In this document: positions 35,404 to 45,011 of the stretch, in pieces
How positions within the stretch are numbered: the stretch's first letter is position 1
Layout of the letters: the number at the start of each line of letters is the position of its first letter
DNA from: an uncultured Psychroserpens sp.
GTDB taxonomy: Bacteria > Bacteroidota > Bacteroidia > Flavobacteriales > Flavobacteriaceae
Reading direction: 5' to 3'
Assembly (NCBI GenBank): GCA_947488655.1
Contig: CANKZZ010000005.1
Span: forward strand, 1 to 64,000
DNA: 64,000 nucleotides
Made by a program: the position numbers and the translations under genes
Notes under the pieces: generated by a model
Database searches by the model: none
Told to the model about the DNA's origin: nothing
The model's input: only the letters and a program-made list of their open reading frames with translations

Positions 35404-37293
35404 ATGACTGGAAGTATACTTTTTGAGGCTATTGTTTTTCTCGTTGGTGCCATTTTTTGTGTGTCTATAGCTAAGCGACTCGGTTTAAGTTCTGTCATAG
35501 GTTACTTGTTAGCAGGAGTTCTAATTGGACCTTATGTTTTAGGATTTATTGGTAATGAAGGTGAAGATATTTTGCATTTTGCAGAGTTTGGTGTTGTTAT
35601 GATGTTATTCCTAATTGGTTTAGAAATTGAACCAAAAAACTTTTGGAATATGCGTAAAGCTATATTTGGTATGGGAGGAATACAAGTTGGTGCCACCATG
35701 CTATTATCATATTTACTTTTTGTTTTAATAGGTTTTGAGTGGAAAGTAGCTTTAGTTATTTCTATGGCAGTGGCTTTATCATCTACAGCAATTGCCATGC
35801 AAACAATTAAAGAAAAAGGATTAATGACGACAACCTTTGGCACATCATCATTTGCCATATTATTATTTCAAGATATTATTGTCATATTTATGCTCGGTTT
35901 TATTCCTTTACTAGCTAATCCTAACGAGGCTATAACGTCTGGCAATATTGACGAACAAACAAATTTATTAGAGAGCTTACCAATTGGTTTTCAAACCTTA
36001 GCCATATTATTTTCGGTTGGTTTAGTTATAGTCGCTGGTCGCTATTTAATAGTACCAATGTTAAGAAAAGTGGCTAAAACAGACGTTAGAGAGCTATTAA
36101 TTGCAGCAGCTTTTTTAATCGTTTGCGGAATTTCATTTATTATGGAGTATGTAGGTATAAGTCCAGCTTTAGGAGCATTTTTGGGTGGAGTCGTGCTCTC
36201 AAATAGCGAATTTAAGCACGAATTAGAAAGCACACTAGAACCTTTTAAAAATTTACTTTTAGGTTTATTTTTTATGGCAGTTGGCGCTTCCATAAATTTT
36301 ATTGTAATTGCTAAAAGTCCGTTTACTATTATAGGTGTTTTAATTGCAATAATTGCATTAAAAGGAATTGTCCTATTTATAACAGGTCATATATTTAAAT
36401 TAAAATTAGACCAAAAATTACTGCTCACTTTTAGTTTAGCACAAATTGGAGAGTTTGCTTTTGTTTTATTATCATTTGCCTTTGGATTAAATATATTAGA
36501 ACAAGACCAAATGGATATGCTGTTAGTAATTACTGCACTAAGCATGTCGATAACACCTATAATTAGTATTATAAATGAGCGATTTATTTTGCCTAAAATA
36601 GGCACAAAAGAATCGATAAAACGCCCAATGGATCATATTGCAAAATCGCAAAAAGTAATTCTCGTTGGTTTTGGTCACTTTGGGAGTACAATTGGTCGTT
36701 TCTTACGATCTCATGGTGTTGAAGCTACAATATTAGACTTTGATTCTAATCGTGTAGATTTTCTTCGGAAAATGGGATTTGAAGTCTACTATGGAGATGC
36801 CACACGTCTCGATCTTTTAGAAGCTGCAGGCATTGCAGAAGCCAAAATAATTATTTGTGCCACAAATAGGTTATCTGTATCAAAGGCCATAAATAAAATA
36901 GTAAAAGAAAAATATCCTCATGTAGAATTAATGATACGCACTAAAAATCGTTACGACGCTTATGAACTGCTTAATCTAGGTAACGAAAACATTTATCGCG
37001 AATCTTTAGAAACGTCATTAAAACTTGCTAAAGATGTATTGAGCAAGATGGGTTTTAGAAAATATACATTAAATAGGCAAGTTGAAAATTTCATTAAATA
37101 TGATGAGGATAGTTTAAGGCGATTAGCCTCAGAACCTAAAAGAGAAGAAGATTATATTTTTAAGGCTAAACAAGAATTAGAGCAACAAGAAAAGTATTTA
37201 GACGAAGACTTTAAAAGAGGTGTTGTAGAATTTGATAATCATTGGGATAGTGAGCACATTAAAAAGGTTCTAGAGAAAACTAAAAACCAATAA
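35404..37293 (+). CDS. CPA2 monovalent cation:proton antiporter with RCK domain (KefB/KefC-like)
   Basis: 629 residues. About 12 membrane segments fill residues 1-390 (starting LFEAIVFLVGAIFCVSIAKRLGLSSVIGYLLAGVLIGPYVLG). An RCK_N/TrkA domain follows at ~415-540: VILVGFGHFGSTIGRFLRSHGVEATILDFDSNRVDFLRKMGFEVYYGDATRLDLLEAAG. In Kef systems, binding of glutathione adducts opens potassium efflux and acidifies the cytoplasm to protect against electrophiles. Translationally coupled to the KefF-like gene. It carries an internal TTTCTTCGGAAA motif at 36760. Confidence 0.9.
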   Translation: MTGSILFEAIVFLVGAIFCVSIAKRLGLSSVIGYLLAGVLIGPYVLGFIGNEGEDILHFAEFGVVMMLFLIGLEIEPKNFWNMRKAIFGMGGIQVGATMLLSYLLFVLIGFEWKVALVISMAVALSSTAIAMQTIKEKGLMTTTFGTSSFAILLFQDIIVIFMLGFIPLLANPNEAITSGNIDEQTNLLESLPIGFQTLAILFSVGLVIVAGRYLIVPMLRKVAKTDVRELLIAAAFLIVCGISFIMEYVGISPALGAFLGGVVLSNSEFKHELESTLEPFKNLLLGLFFMAVGASINFIVIAKSPFTIIGVLIAIIALKGIVLFITGHIFKLKLDQKLLLTFSLAQIGEFAFVLLSFAFGLNILEQDQMDMLLVITALSMSITPIISIINERFILPKIGTKESIKRPMDHIAKSQKVILVGFGHFGSTIGRFLRSHGVEATILDFDSNRVDFLRKMGFEVYYGDATRLDLLEAAGIAEAKIIICATNRLSVSKAINKIVKEKYPHVELMIRTKNRYDAYELLNLGNENIYRESLETSLKLAKDVLSKMGFRKYTLNRQVENFIKYDEDSLRRLASEPKREEDYIFKAKQELEQQEKYLDEDFKRGVVEFDNHWDSEHIKKVLEKTKNQ

Positions 37294-37480
37294 ATTTATA
37301 TTCGATTACACACACATAATCATTAAGATAATAATGGTAATGTTAGTTTATATCCAACGCGCGAGTTTAATTTCAGTTAAATAATTCTTAAAATCAATCA
37401 TAAAATCTATTTGAGTCAAGATTTTATTGGTCTCAATTAAAGAGTGCTCTAGATATTATCCATCTTGTAAAAAAAACAAC

Positions 37481-38110
37481 ATGGAAAAAATATTAGTAGC
37501 AGGTGCCACAGGTACCACAGGAAAAAAAATAGTACAATTATTAAAATCTTCACAATATTTCGAGCCTGTAGCCATGGTAAGAAATGAAAAGCAACAAGCT
37601 GAGTTTTTAGCGCACGATGTTAAAACCGTAATGGGAGATTTAGAGCAAGATGTATCTCATACTACCAAGGATATTGACAAAGTAATTTTTGCTGCAGGAT
37701 CTGGTGGTAAAAAAGTAGAAGCTGTAGACCAGGATGGTGCAATAAAAATGGTAGATGCCTCAAGTAAATGGAATATCAAAAAATTTGTAATGCTTAGCTC
37801 AATGGGAGCAGACCAACCAGAAAAAAGTGATGAGCTTAAAGATTATTTAAAAGCAAAGCATAATGCAGATGAGTATTTAAAGGCATCTAATTTAAATTAT
37901 GCTATTGTGAGGCCAGGAAGTTTAACTAACAACCCAGGAGAAGGCAAAATTAAATTAGCTAAATCTCTTAATGAGCAAGGAGAAATTACAAGAGAAGATG
38001 TTGCGCAAACTTTAGTGAGATCATTGCATGATGACGCAGCCAATAAAGAAACCTTTGAAATTATTAAAGGAGACACTTTAATTGGTAAAGCATTAGAGAC
38101 CATAGCGTAG
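37481..38110 (+). CDS. NAD(P)H-binding atypical SDR (YwnB/NmrA-like)
   Basis: 209 residues from the ATG at 37481, which starts directly at the Rossmann strand (MEKILVAGATGTTGKKIVQLL); an upstream in-frame start adds an unlikely 18 residues. KFVMLSSMGADQPEK and LNYAIVRPGSLTNNPGEGKI are typical of this group. The active-site Tyr-Lys is partly altered, so it may be a redox sensor or a flavin/quinone reductase. Probably part of the stress group. Confidence 0.82.
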   Translation: MEKILVAGATGTTGKKIVQLLKSSQYFEPVAMVRNEKQQAEFLAHDVKTVMGDLEQDVSHTTKDIDKVIFAAGSGGKKVEAVDQDGAIKMVDASSKWNIKKFVMLSSMGADQPEKSDELKDYLKAKHNADEYLKASNLNYAIVRPGSLTNNPGEGKIKLAKSLNEQGEITREDVAQTLVRSLHDDAANKETFEIIKGDTLIGKALETIA

Positions 38111-38161
38111 TGCCAATTGTATTATTAGTTAAATATTATTAATAACAAAAAAACACATATT

Positions 38162-38668
38162 ATGATTAAACCGAGAACAAAAACACCAGATATACATATA
38201 GACTTAGTTAATGGAGCAAAATGGAAATTAAGCGATCAAAATCCAGAGCATTTTACGATGGTCGTTTTCTATCGTGGTAAACACTGTCCTGTTTGTAAAA
38301 CATACTTAGAAACGTTACAAGAACATTTATCTGGTTATATAGATAAAGGTGTAAATGTAATTGCTATTAGTTCAGATAATGAAGATGTGGCTAAGGCAAC
38401 TTATGATGATTGGGATATAGATGATGTACCCTTAGGTTACAATTTTTCTATAGAAGAAGCTAGAAAATGGAGTCTTTACATTTCCGAAGGAATAAAAGAT
38501 GAACCAAAACATTTTATTGAGCCTGGAGTATTTATTATTAAACCAGATCAAACCTTATATGCATCGTCTATACAGACAATGCCTTTTGCAAGACCAAAAG
38601 TTGAAGATTTATTGAAATCATTAGATTTTGTAATTTCTAAAGATTATCCTGCAAGAGGAGAAGCATAG
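38162..38668 (+). CDS. Peroxiredoxin-like AhpC/TSA family protein
   Basis: 168 residues. FTMVVFYRGKHCPVCKTYLETLQEHLSGYIDKGVNVIAISSDNEDVAKATYDDW is a thioredoxin-fold redoxin with a CPVC motif in place of the usual single peroxidatic-Cys T-x3-C pattern, closer to the AhpC/TSA redoxin type with a CxxC disulphide. It may reduce peroxides or other proteins' disulphides in the cytoplasm. It is followed by a strong terminator. Confidence 0.85.
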   Translation: MIKPRTKTPDIHIDLVNGAKWKLSDQNPEHFTMVVFYRGKHCPVCKTYLETLQEHLSGYIDKGVNVIAISSDNEDVAKATYDDWDIDDVPLGYNFSIEEARKWSLYISEGIKDEPKHFIEPGVFIIKPDQTLYASSIQTMPFARPKVEDLLKSLDFVISKDYPARGEA

Positions 38669-38691
38669 ATCATACAGCTATCTATTTTAAA

Positions 38692-38720
38692 GGCATACTC
38701 ATTTGGGTATGCTTTTTTTT
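38692..38720 (+). terminator. Rho-independent terminator
   Basis: GCATACTC pairs with GGGTATGC (one U-G pair) and is followed by eight T; it closes the NAD(P)-binding/peroxiredoxin group. Confidence 0.88.
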
Positions 38721-38805
38721 ATTCTGAAATTTAATTTATTGAATGTCAATATTATAATTTTGTTTAATGTTTTGTTAATATTATTAAACAAAAGTTATTA
38801 TCGTG

Positions 38806-38813
38806 TATCTTTG
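38806..38813 (+). promoter_or_regulatory. Probable -7 promoter element
   Basis: TATCTTTG, a perfect TAnnTTTG box, 39 bp before the fasciclin lipoprotein start. A -33 TTG at standard spacing is not seen. Confidence 0.5.
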
Positions 38814-38852
38814 ATTTAAAATTAATTATTAATTAACTTAAATCATATACAA

Positions 38853-39449
38853 ATGAAAGTTTTAAAATCAATCACAGCCTTAGCAGTAGCAGGTTTATTA
38901 TTTGCATCTTGTGCAGAAACAAAAAAAGAAAACGTAGAAACTACTGTTGACACAGAAGTTAAAGAAACGTCTAAAGAAATGGCAATGTCAAATGAGCAAC
39001 AAACACCAACAATCGTAGGTGTAGCAGCTTCAAATGAGAGTTTTACTACATTGGTTGCAGCAGTTAAAGCTGCAGATCTAGTAGATGCTTTAAACGGAAA
39101 AGGACCTTTTACAGTTTTTGCTCCAACAAATGACGCTTTTGCAAAGTTACCAGACGGAACTGTTGAAACATTATTAAAACCAGAGAATAAAAGTACATTA
39201 GCTGGTATTTTAACGTACCACGTTGTTTCTGGAAAATTTGAGGCAGCAGCAGTTATTGAGGCTATCAAAAAAAATAATGGAAAATTTACTGTAGATACTT
39301 TAAACGGTGGACAGATTACATTAAGCTTAAAGGATGGCAAAGTACTATTAACAGATGCTAAAGGTGGTATGTCTACTGTAGTTATGGCAGACGTTGCAGC
39401 ATCTAATGGTGTAATACATGCTATAGATAGCGTTGTAATGCCTAAATAA
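38853..39449 (+). CDS. Fasciclin (FAS1) domain lipoprotein
   Basis: 198 residues. A lipoprotein signal (MKVLKSITALAVAGLLFASC) is followed by an acidic linker and one FAS1 domain. The conserved parts are FTTLVAAVKAADLVDALNGKGPFTVFAPTNDAFAKLP (H1 region), LTYHVVSGKF and a terminal NGVIHAIDSVVMPK (H2 region). FAS1 proteins mediate adhesion or cell-surface contacts. Monocistronic, between a promoter box and a terminator. Confidence 0.93.
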   Translation: MKVLKSITALAVAGLLFASCAETKKENVETTVDTEVKETSKEMAMSNEQQTPTIVGVAASNESFTTLVAAVKAADLVDALNGKGPFTVFAPTNDAFAKLPDGTVETLLKPENKSTLAGILTYHVVSGKFEAAAVIEAIKKNNGKFTVDTLNGGQITLSLKDGKVLLTDAKGGMSTVVMADVAASNGVIHAIDSVVMPK

Positions 39450-39477
39450 TTAAAAAACTCTAAATACTCAACGAAAA

Positions 39478-39506
39478 GAAAGTCGGCATTACGCTGACTT
39501 TTTTTT
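39478..39506 (+). terminator. Rho-independent terminator
   Basis: AAAGTCGGC pairs with GCTGACTTT (one G-U pair) around ATTAC, followed by a long T run; it follows the fasciclin gene. Confidence 0.85.
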
Positions 39507-39559
39507 AGTTTTAAGTATGAGCAAGAGTCTATTAAATAATCATTAAAAAAGATTAAAAC

Positions 39560-39592
39560 AAAAAAACACCCAAGATAAAATCTTGGGTGTTT
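39560..39592 (-). terminator. Rho-independent terminator
   Basis: On the minus strand AACACCCAAGAT pairs with ATCTTGGGTGTT, followed by a T run; it closes the minus-strand SDR / aldehyde dehydrogenase operon that ends at 39617. Confidence 0.92.
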
Positions 39593-39616
39593 ATTACTTT
39601 GTATTTAGAAAGATAC

Positions 39617-41014
39617 TTAATCTTTACTAATTAAAATAGCTTTAGTGTTTACAAACTCTTTCATTCCAAAACCACCATGTTCTCTTCCATATCCAGAGTC
39701 TTTTACACCTCCAAATGGCATTGAAGGTTCTGCCAGACCAAATGAATTGATAAAGACCATACCTGTATCAAAATGTTTTTCGGCTAATTCTGTAGCACGT
39801 TTTACATCTTTAGAAAAGATTCCACCACCTAATCCAAACTTACTATCGTTTGCAATTCTCATAGCATCTTCTTCATCTTCTGCTTTAATTAAGGATGCAA
39901 CAGGTCCAAAAAGCTCATCATCATAAGCTGGTTGTCCAGGTTTTACATTACCAAGAATAGTTGCAGGATAATAATAACCGTCGCCATCTTTCATTTTTCC
40001 TCCACATAATATTTCGGCACCTTTATCTACGCTCTCTGTGACTTGCTCATGCAATTCTTCTCTTAAATCTTTACGAGCCATAGGTCCTAAATCTGAATCT
40101 TCATCATTTGGATCACCTAATTTTAAATCGCTCATTGCTTTTACAAAGGCCTCTTTAAATTTGTCGTAAATAGGAGCAACTGCGATAAATCGTTTTGCAG
40201 CAATACACGTCTCTCCGTTATTATAAATTCGTCCTTGCACAGATTTTTTAACTGCAACATCAATATCTGCATCTTCAAGAATAAGATAAGCATCATTACT
40301 TCCTAATTCTAAAACTGTTTTTTTAAGTTCTTCTCCAGCTTTTTTACCAATAATTCTACCAGCTCCTGGGCTACCTGTTAATGTAACACCTCTAACAAGT
40401 TTATGCTCTATAATGGCATCTGACTGGTCGTGCTCAATCACTAAAACTGTAAATAAACCCTCTGGTAATCCAGCTGCTTTAAATATAGATTCTAACAATT
40501 TTGCGGTTCCTGTTACGTTACCTGCGTGTTTAAGTAACACACTGTTTCCTGCCATTAAATTTGTAATTGCATATCTAATTACTTGATATGACGGATAATT
40601 CCAAGGCTGAATCCCATAAATAATCCCAATAGGAGAGTAGGTTATAATTCCTTTTCCTCCATTTGAAAGTTCTCGAGTTTCGTTCTTTAAATTTTCGGCA
40701 GCATTTTCAGCACAATAATCACAAATTGCAGAGCATAAGTCTACTTCCTGATGACTTTGTTTGAGTAATTTACCCATTTCGTCTGTCATTATTTGCGACA
40801 GCTCAGCTTTATAATTTTGAAGTTCTTTACCTATTGATTTAATGATTTCTCCACGTTCATCAAAAGATTTAAACCTCCAATCTAAAAAAGCAGATTGTGA
40901 TTTTTGTATTGCAGATTCTACGTCATCATTGCTCATATATTTATAAGTCTCTAAAGACTTACCATTGGCAGGATTAGTAGTTTTAAATGTATCTTGTTTG
41001 GTTTGAGTTCCCAT
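39617..41014 (-). CDS. NAD(P)-dependent succinate-semialdehyde dehydrogenase-like aldehyde dehydrogenase
   Basis: 465 residues of the aldehyde dehydrogenase superfamily: PWNYPSYQVIRYAITNLMAGNSVLLKHA (substrate entry), TGSPGAGRIIGKKAGEELKKTVLELGSNDAYLI (general base Glu), and NNGETCIAAKRF with the catalytic Cys. The C-terminus PFGGVKDSGYGREHGGFGMKEF resembles the Sad/GabD-like group. The LELGSNDA sequence replaces the more usual LELGGSDP. It oxidises an aldehyde to an acid; succinate semialdehyde is the likely but unproven substrate. The upstream SDR gene is 24 bp away. Confidence 0.88.
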   Translation of the reverse strand: MGTQTKQDTFKTTNPANGKSLETYKYMSNDDVESAIQKSQSAFLDWRFKSFDERGEIIKSIGKELQNYKAELSQIMTDEMGKLLKQSHQEVDLCSAICDYCAENAAENLKNETRELSNGGKGIITYSPIGIIYGIQPWNYPSYQVIRYAITNLMAGNSVLLKHAGNVTGTAKLLESIFKAAGLPEGLFTVLVIEHDQSDAIIEHKLVRGVTLTGSPGAGRIIGKKAGEELKKTVLELGSNDAYLILEDADIDVAVKKSVQGRIYNNGETCIAAKRFIAVAPIYDKFKEAFVKAMSDLKLGDPNDEDSDLGPMARKDLREELHEQVTESVDKGAEILCGGKMKDGDGYYYPATILGNVKPGQPAYDDELFGPVASLIKAEDEEDAMRIANDSKFGLGGGIFSKDVKRATELAEKHFDTGMVFINSFGLAEPSMPFGGVKDSGYGREHGGFGMKEFVNTKAILISKD

Positions 41015-41038
41015 ATGTTTTATTTGTTTTTTAAATTC

Positions 41039-41788
41039 TTATTTCTGTTCACTAGGCACGATGTATACATCATTAATGTTTACTCGGTCTGGTTGAGATA
41101 ATGCATAATAAATAGCGTTAGCTATATCTTCACTTTCCAAAGTGGTCATTTTTTGCATTTCCTTTATTTCTTCTTTAATGTCGTCATCTGTAATTGTACT
41201 GGTAAGATTTGTATCTACAGCACCTGGCTCAATTGACGTCACGTTAATTCCATATTTTGGAGCTAACTCTTGTCTTAAACCTTCACTAAACATTTTTACT
41301 GCAGATTTTGTTGCACAGTATACTGCACCTCCTGGAAAATATCTATTGGCAGCCATAGATGAAATATTAATAATATCTCCTCCATTTTGCTTTTTTAATT
41401 GTGGTAATACCGCAGATACACCATTTAGCACACCTTTAATATTAACATCAACCATTTTATCCCATTCATCTGTTTTTAATTTCTCTACGTAAGATAATGG
41501 CATTAAACCAGCATTATTAATTAAGCCATCAACCTTACCATAGGTATCAACAGCTTTAGAAACAACTTGCTTAAAATCTTCGCTCTTTGTAACATCTCCT
41601 GTTGCCACCAATGCTTTACCACCTTCTTTTTCAATAGCCTCTTTAAGTGAAACAAGTTTATCTTCACTTCTTGCCATTAATACGACATTAGCACCATTTT
41701 GAGCTAATTTTTTTGCTGTAGATTCACCTATTCCGCTTGACGCACCAGTTATAATAATTGTTTTGTTTTCTAAATTCATATCTTTCAT
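41039..41788 (-). CDS. SDR family oxidoreductase (YdfG-like)
   Basis: 249 residues. IIITGASSGIGESTAKKLA (TGxxxGIG), LINNAGLMPLSY, INISSMAANRYFPGGAVYCATKSAV with Ser, Tyr and Lys in place. The sequence resembles 3-hydroxy acid / serine dehydrogenases of the YdfG type. An alternative ATG three codons later (MNLENK) is possible. First gene of an operon with the aldehyde dehydrogenase, so it may act on the same carbonyl compounds. Confidence 0.88.
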   Translation of the reverse strand: MKDMNLENKTIIITGASSGIGESTAKKLAQNGANVVLMARSEDKLVSLKEAIEKEGGKALVATGDVTKSEDFKQVVSKAVDTYGKVDGLINNAGLMPLSYVEKLKTDEWDKMVDVNIKGVLNGVSAVLPQLKKQNGGDIINISSMAANRYFPGGAVYCATKSAVKMFSEGLRQELAPKYGINVTSIEPGAVDTNLTSTITDDDIKEEIKEMQKMTTLESEDIANAIYYALSQPDRVNINDVYIVPSEQK

Positions 41789-41888
41789 TTTTTAATTGTT
41801 AGTTTAATAATGACTAAGATACAGTGGCTTAGAAGTTATAGTTTGCTTATATGTAAATGATGTTGACGCATATGCTGAAACGTGCTAT

Positions 41889-41900
41889 TTTCTTCGGAAA
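41889..41900. repeat. TTTCTTCGGAAA motif copy (intergenic)
   Basis: Exact copy of the 12-bp motif ~100 bp upstream of the SDR start. A related palindrome TTTCCGTAGGAAA lies at about 41970, so this 230-bp gap contains two family members. Confidence 0.7.
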
Positions 41901-42021
41901 TTGGAGCACTTCCTTCCTTGTAACTCTAAAATGACATTATAGCAGTTGATGTATTTGAATAATTAAAATTTCCGTAGGAAACATAATTATACATGATATG
42001 AAGCGGAAAATTAGAAGTGTT

Positions 42022-42945
42022 TTAGCTATGCTCTTTCGACATAGCTAAACGAATTTGTTTTATGGTAAGAGTACTACCATCATGGCTCCATCCAGGAGGT
42101 CCAAAAATATACATGAATTTATGAGACCATTGTTTTGACTTGGCAACATCTTGCCAAATGTTTTTGTACTCGTGTGTTAAAATAACATATAGATTATACG
42201 AGTTTGGTGGTTGAGAGACACCATACTTTATATTCACGGTATCGTCTAGTTCTTTCCAGGTACCAAAAACGCGATCAAACACATTTAAAATACCACCATG
42301 GTTTTTATCCATGTACTCAATATTACTTGCGTGATGTACCTGGTGCATGGTATGCGTATTTAGAAACCGCTCTAAAACGCCTAAACTTTTAATATATTTT
42401 GTGTGTAGTTGGAATTGCCATAATGCTTCAATACCTAAGCAAACGACCAACATTTCTGGCGGAAAGCCTATAATTACAATCCAAACGTAGAAAAAAGGTT
42501 TATAAAAAATTGTGAACCAACCATTGCGTACAGCTGTTCCTAAATTAAAATTATCTAAGGAGTGATGAACTATATGTGCTGCCCATAAAAATCTAATCAT
42601 ATGGTTTTGTCTATGAAACCAATAATAAGAATAATCGTCTAAAAGCATACAAATTACCCAAACATACCATGCATAACCAAAAGACTCCCAACCCATGATA
42701 TTTGTACGAACACCATTTACTAAAGGGTTAAAAAGCTCGTAAGCAAAAGTAAAAACCAATATCACTGTAGCAGTTTTTATTAATGCTCCAATAATTACAG
42801 AGCCTACGCCTAAAGATATGCTAGATATAAAATCTCGCCACTTATACAGCTGTTTATCATCTAGCGTTTTACTATAAGTTAGCTCTATTGCTATAAAACC
42901 CAAAAAACATGGAATACCGTAAACTAAGGGACTTGTAAAATCCAT
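42022..42945 (-). CDS. Sterol desaturase / fatty acid hydroxylase family membrane protein
   Basis: 307 residues. Histidine clusters typical of this di-iron family are HRQNH, HIVHH and HTMHQVHH, set between hydrophobic segments near 1-20, 40-75, 95-115 and 160-185. It inserts oxygen or a double bond into a lipid substrate in the membrane; bacterial members act on carotenoids, sphingolipids or sterol-like lipids. No lipid-pathway gene is adjacent, so the substrate is open. Confidence 0.85.
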   Translation of the reverse strand: MDFTSPLVYGIPCFLGFIAIELTYSKTLDDKQLYKWRDFISSISLGVGSVIIGALIKTATVILVFTFAYELFNPLVNGVRTNIMGWESFGYAWYVWVICMLLDDYSYYWFHRQNHMIRFLWAAHIVHHSLDNFNLGTAVRNGWFTIFYKPFFYVWIVIIGFPPEMLVVCLGIEALWQFQLHTKYIKSLGVLERFLNTHTMHQVHHASNIEYMDKNHGGILNVFDRVFGTWKELDDTVNIKYGVSQPPNSYNLYVILTHEYKNIWQDVAKSKQWSHKFMYIFGPPGWSHDGSTLTIKQIRLAMSKEHS

Positions 42946-43128
42946 GTAATGAAAAATTTATAATGATATGATTAGATAAGAATGGTATCTAAAGTTCGTT
43001 TTTGGCAAGGTACGTTTATTTTATGCCAACGCTGTATGGTTTGAAACTAATTACTAAAGGTGCTTACAATTACTATTTGTAACTAGGCGTAATAAGTAAT
43101 GATAAATTAGAAAATTAATATGAGATTA

Positions 43129-43770
43129 CTAGAAAGTATAACGTTGCTCTGCGGTTGAGGAGGCGTTTAGTAATTGATTAAAGGTTTTTATATAATCAAA
43201 ATTTTGAGTAATAGCCTCAGAAACTGCCAGTCCAGAAATACCAGTTTCTAAAATATGTTCAACATCTGAAGTTTTAATACCTCCAACACCAATAATAGGA
43301 GTAGGTGTTTTTAAAATATCTGTTATGGCTTTATAACCATTTATACCTAAAACAGTACCTGTATAAGTTTTAGTATTGGTTTCTCTAAATGGTCCTAAAC
43401 TAATATAATCAACATGTTTATCTAGTAATAACTCGCAATCTTGTAAAGTGTTAGCTGTACCTCCAATCATTTGCCAAGAATACAGATGTTTTCTGGCTAG
43501 AGTAGGGCACACATCATCCTTTCCCAAATGCACACCATCTGCTTTTACTGTTTTAGCAATTTTATAATAATCGTTTATTATTAATCGGGTTTGAAAATGA
43601 GAGGTTATTTCACGAGCTTCATTTGCAATTTTTAAAATCTTTTTTTCTGAAACAGATTTTAACCGTAATTGCACTAACTCTGCACCACTAGAGCATGCTT
43701 TTTGGATATGATCTAAATGTGCTTTGGTAGAGTTACCTTGAGATATGTAATGTAATTTTGGTATAATCAT
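43129..43770 (-). CDS. Thiamine phosphate synthase family protein (ThiE/TenI-like)
   Basis: 213 residues forming a TIM barrel of the ThiE/TenI type: AELVQLRLKSVSEKKILKIANEARE, LIINDYYKIAKTVKADGVHLGKDD, MIGGTANTLQDC, VDYISLGPFRETNTKT and PIIGVGGIKTSDVEHILETGISGLAVSEAI. The pyrophosphate-binding and GGI motifs are kept, so it could join the thiamine pyrimidine and thiazole phosphates. No other thi genes are in the window and no TPP riboswitch precedes it, so a TenI-like (thiazole tautomerase) role is an alternative. Confidence 0.82.
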   Translation of the reverse strand: MIIPKLHYISQGNSTKAHLDHIQKACSSGAELVQLRLKSVSEKKILKIANEAREITSHFQTRLIINDYYKIAKTVKADGVHLGKDDVCPTLARKHLYSWQMIGGTANTLQDCELLLDKHVDYISLGPFRETNTKTYTGTVLGINGYKAITDILKTPTPIIGVGGIKTSDVEHILETGISGLAVSEAITQNFDYIKTFNQLLNASSTAEQRYTF

Positions 43771-43969
43771 GACCTCGTACGTATTATGCTTTGAATACTA
43801 TAATTAAATGCAAAAATACGACTATTATAATGTCTTAACGAGGTATTGTAGTTGGCAAATTTAAAGTATTAATAATTGTTTTATATTTTAAGACTATAGC
43901 GTTTAGTGTAATTTTACGAACATAAATGCGACTATATACAATCAATTTTATAATGAATGATTGCACCAT

Positions 43970-44974
43970 ATGAAAATTAAAAAAACTTTATATTCTATTT
44001 TAGATTTAGCCTTGGTTTCTAAGAATCATACGCTAAAACAAACCTATAATAATGCCTTAGAATTAGCACAAAAAGCTGAAACTTTTGGATATACGCGTTA
44101 TTGGTTAGCAGAACATCATAACTCATCAAACATTGGTAGTACAGCTACATCTGTACTCATTGGTTATGTTGCGCAAGGCACGAGTACCATACGTATTGGC
44201 TCTGGCGGAATTATGTTACCCAATCACTCTCCGCTAATTATTGCCGAACAATTTGGTACTTTAGGGTCTTTATATCCTAATCGTATTGATTTAGGTTTAG
44301 GTAGAGCACCAGGAACAGATCGAGAAACTGCACAGGCTATCAGGTCTGACTTTATGCACGCTGCGCAACTGTTTCCTAGTGAGTTGGAAAAAATTCAGCA
44401 ATATTTCTCTGTTGATAATGCTACTTCAAAAGTGCGTGCAACAGTGGCAGAAGGCGTAGAGGTACCAATTTTTGTGTTAGGGTCAAGTACAGATAGTGCG
44501 CATTTAGCAGCAAAAAAAGGATTACCATATGCTTTTGCCAGTCATTTTGCGACTACCCATTTGCACGAAGCGTTAAGCATTTATCGTAGAGATTTTAAAC
44601 CATCAAAAGAGTTACAACAACCCTACACAATTGCAGGTGTTAATATCATTATTGCAGATACCGATGAAGAAGCTAGACGTTTATCTACGTCATTAATTCG
44701 TATGATAGTTGGGTTATTTACAGGCAAACGTGATGCAGTGCAACCACCAACCGAAATGACTACAGATTTGGAGCAGGTATTAAAAAACCCACAAGTGCAT
44801 CAAATGCTTAAATATTCATTTATTGGTAGTAAAGCTACTGTTAAAGCCCAAGTAAAAGCATTTATAGAACATACTCAAGTTGATGAACTTATTGCTGTCA
44901 CCAATATTTATGATATTAAAGATCGTGTGCACTCTTACAAGTTATTTGCCGAAATTATGGAGGAGTTAAATTAA
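43970..44974 (+). CDS. LLM class flavin-dependent oxidoreductase (luciferase-like)
   Basis: 334 residues from the ATG at 43970 (a TTG three codons upstream is rejected). YTRYWLAEHHNSSNIGSTATSVLIGYVAQGTSTIRIGSGGIMLPNHSPLIIAEQFGTLGSLYPNRIDLGLGRAPG is the bacterial-luciferase-type TIM barrel start, as in the MsnO8/YhbW subgroup. It uses FMNH2 supplied by a reductase to oxidise an unknown substrate. No partner gene is adjacent. Confidence 0.9.
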   Translation: MKIKKTLYSILDLALVSKNHTLKQTYNNALELAQKAETFGYTRYWLAEHHNSSNIGSTATSVLIGYVAQGTSTIRIGSGGIMLPNHSPLIIAEQFGTLGSLYPNRIDLGLGRAPGTDRETAQAIRSDFMHAAQLFPSELEKIQQYFSVDNATSKVRATVAEGVEVPIFVLGSSTDSAHLAAKKGLPYAFASHFATTHLHEALSIYRRDFKPSKELQQPYTIAGVNIIIADTDEEARRLSTSLIRMIVGLFTGKRDAVQPPTEMTTDLEQVLKNPQVHQMLKYSFIGSKATVKAQVKAFIEHTQVDELIAVTNIYDIKDRVHSYKLFAEIMEELN

Positions 44975-45011
44975 TTTGGGTTAGTTATGCTTGCCGAAAC
45001 TAAGTTTTAAC

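Noticed and set aside
43129-43960. TPP riboswitch near the ThiE/TenI-like gene
   Set aside because: No THI-box CUGAGA-type core was seen upstream of the start at 43770.
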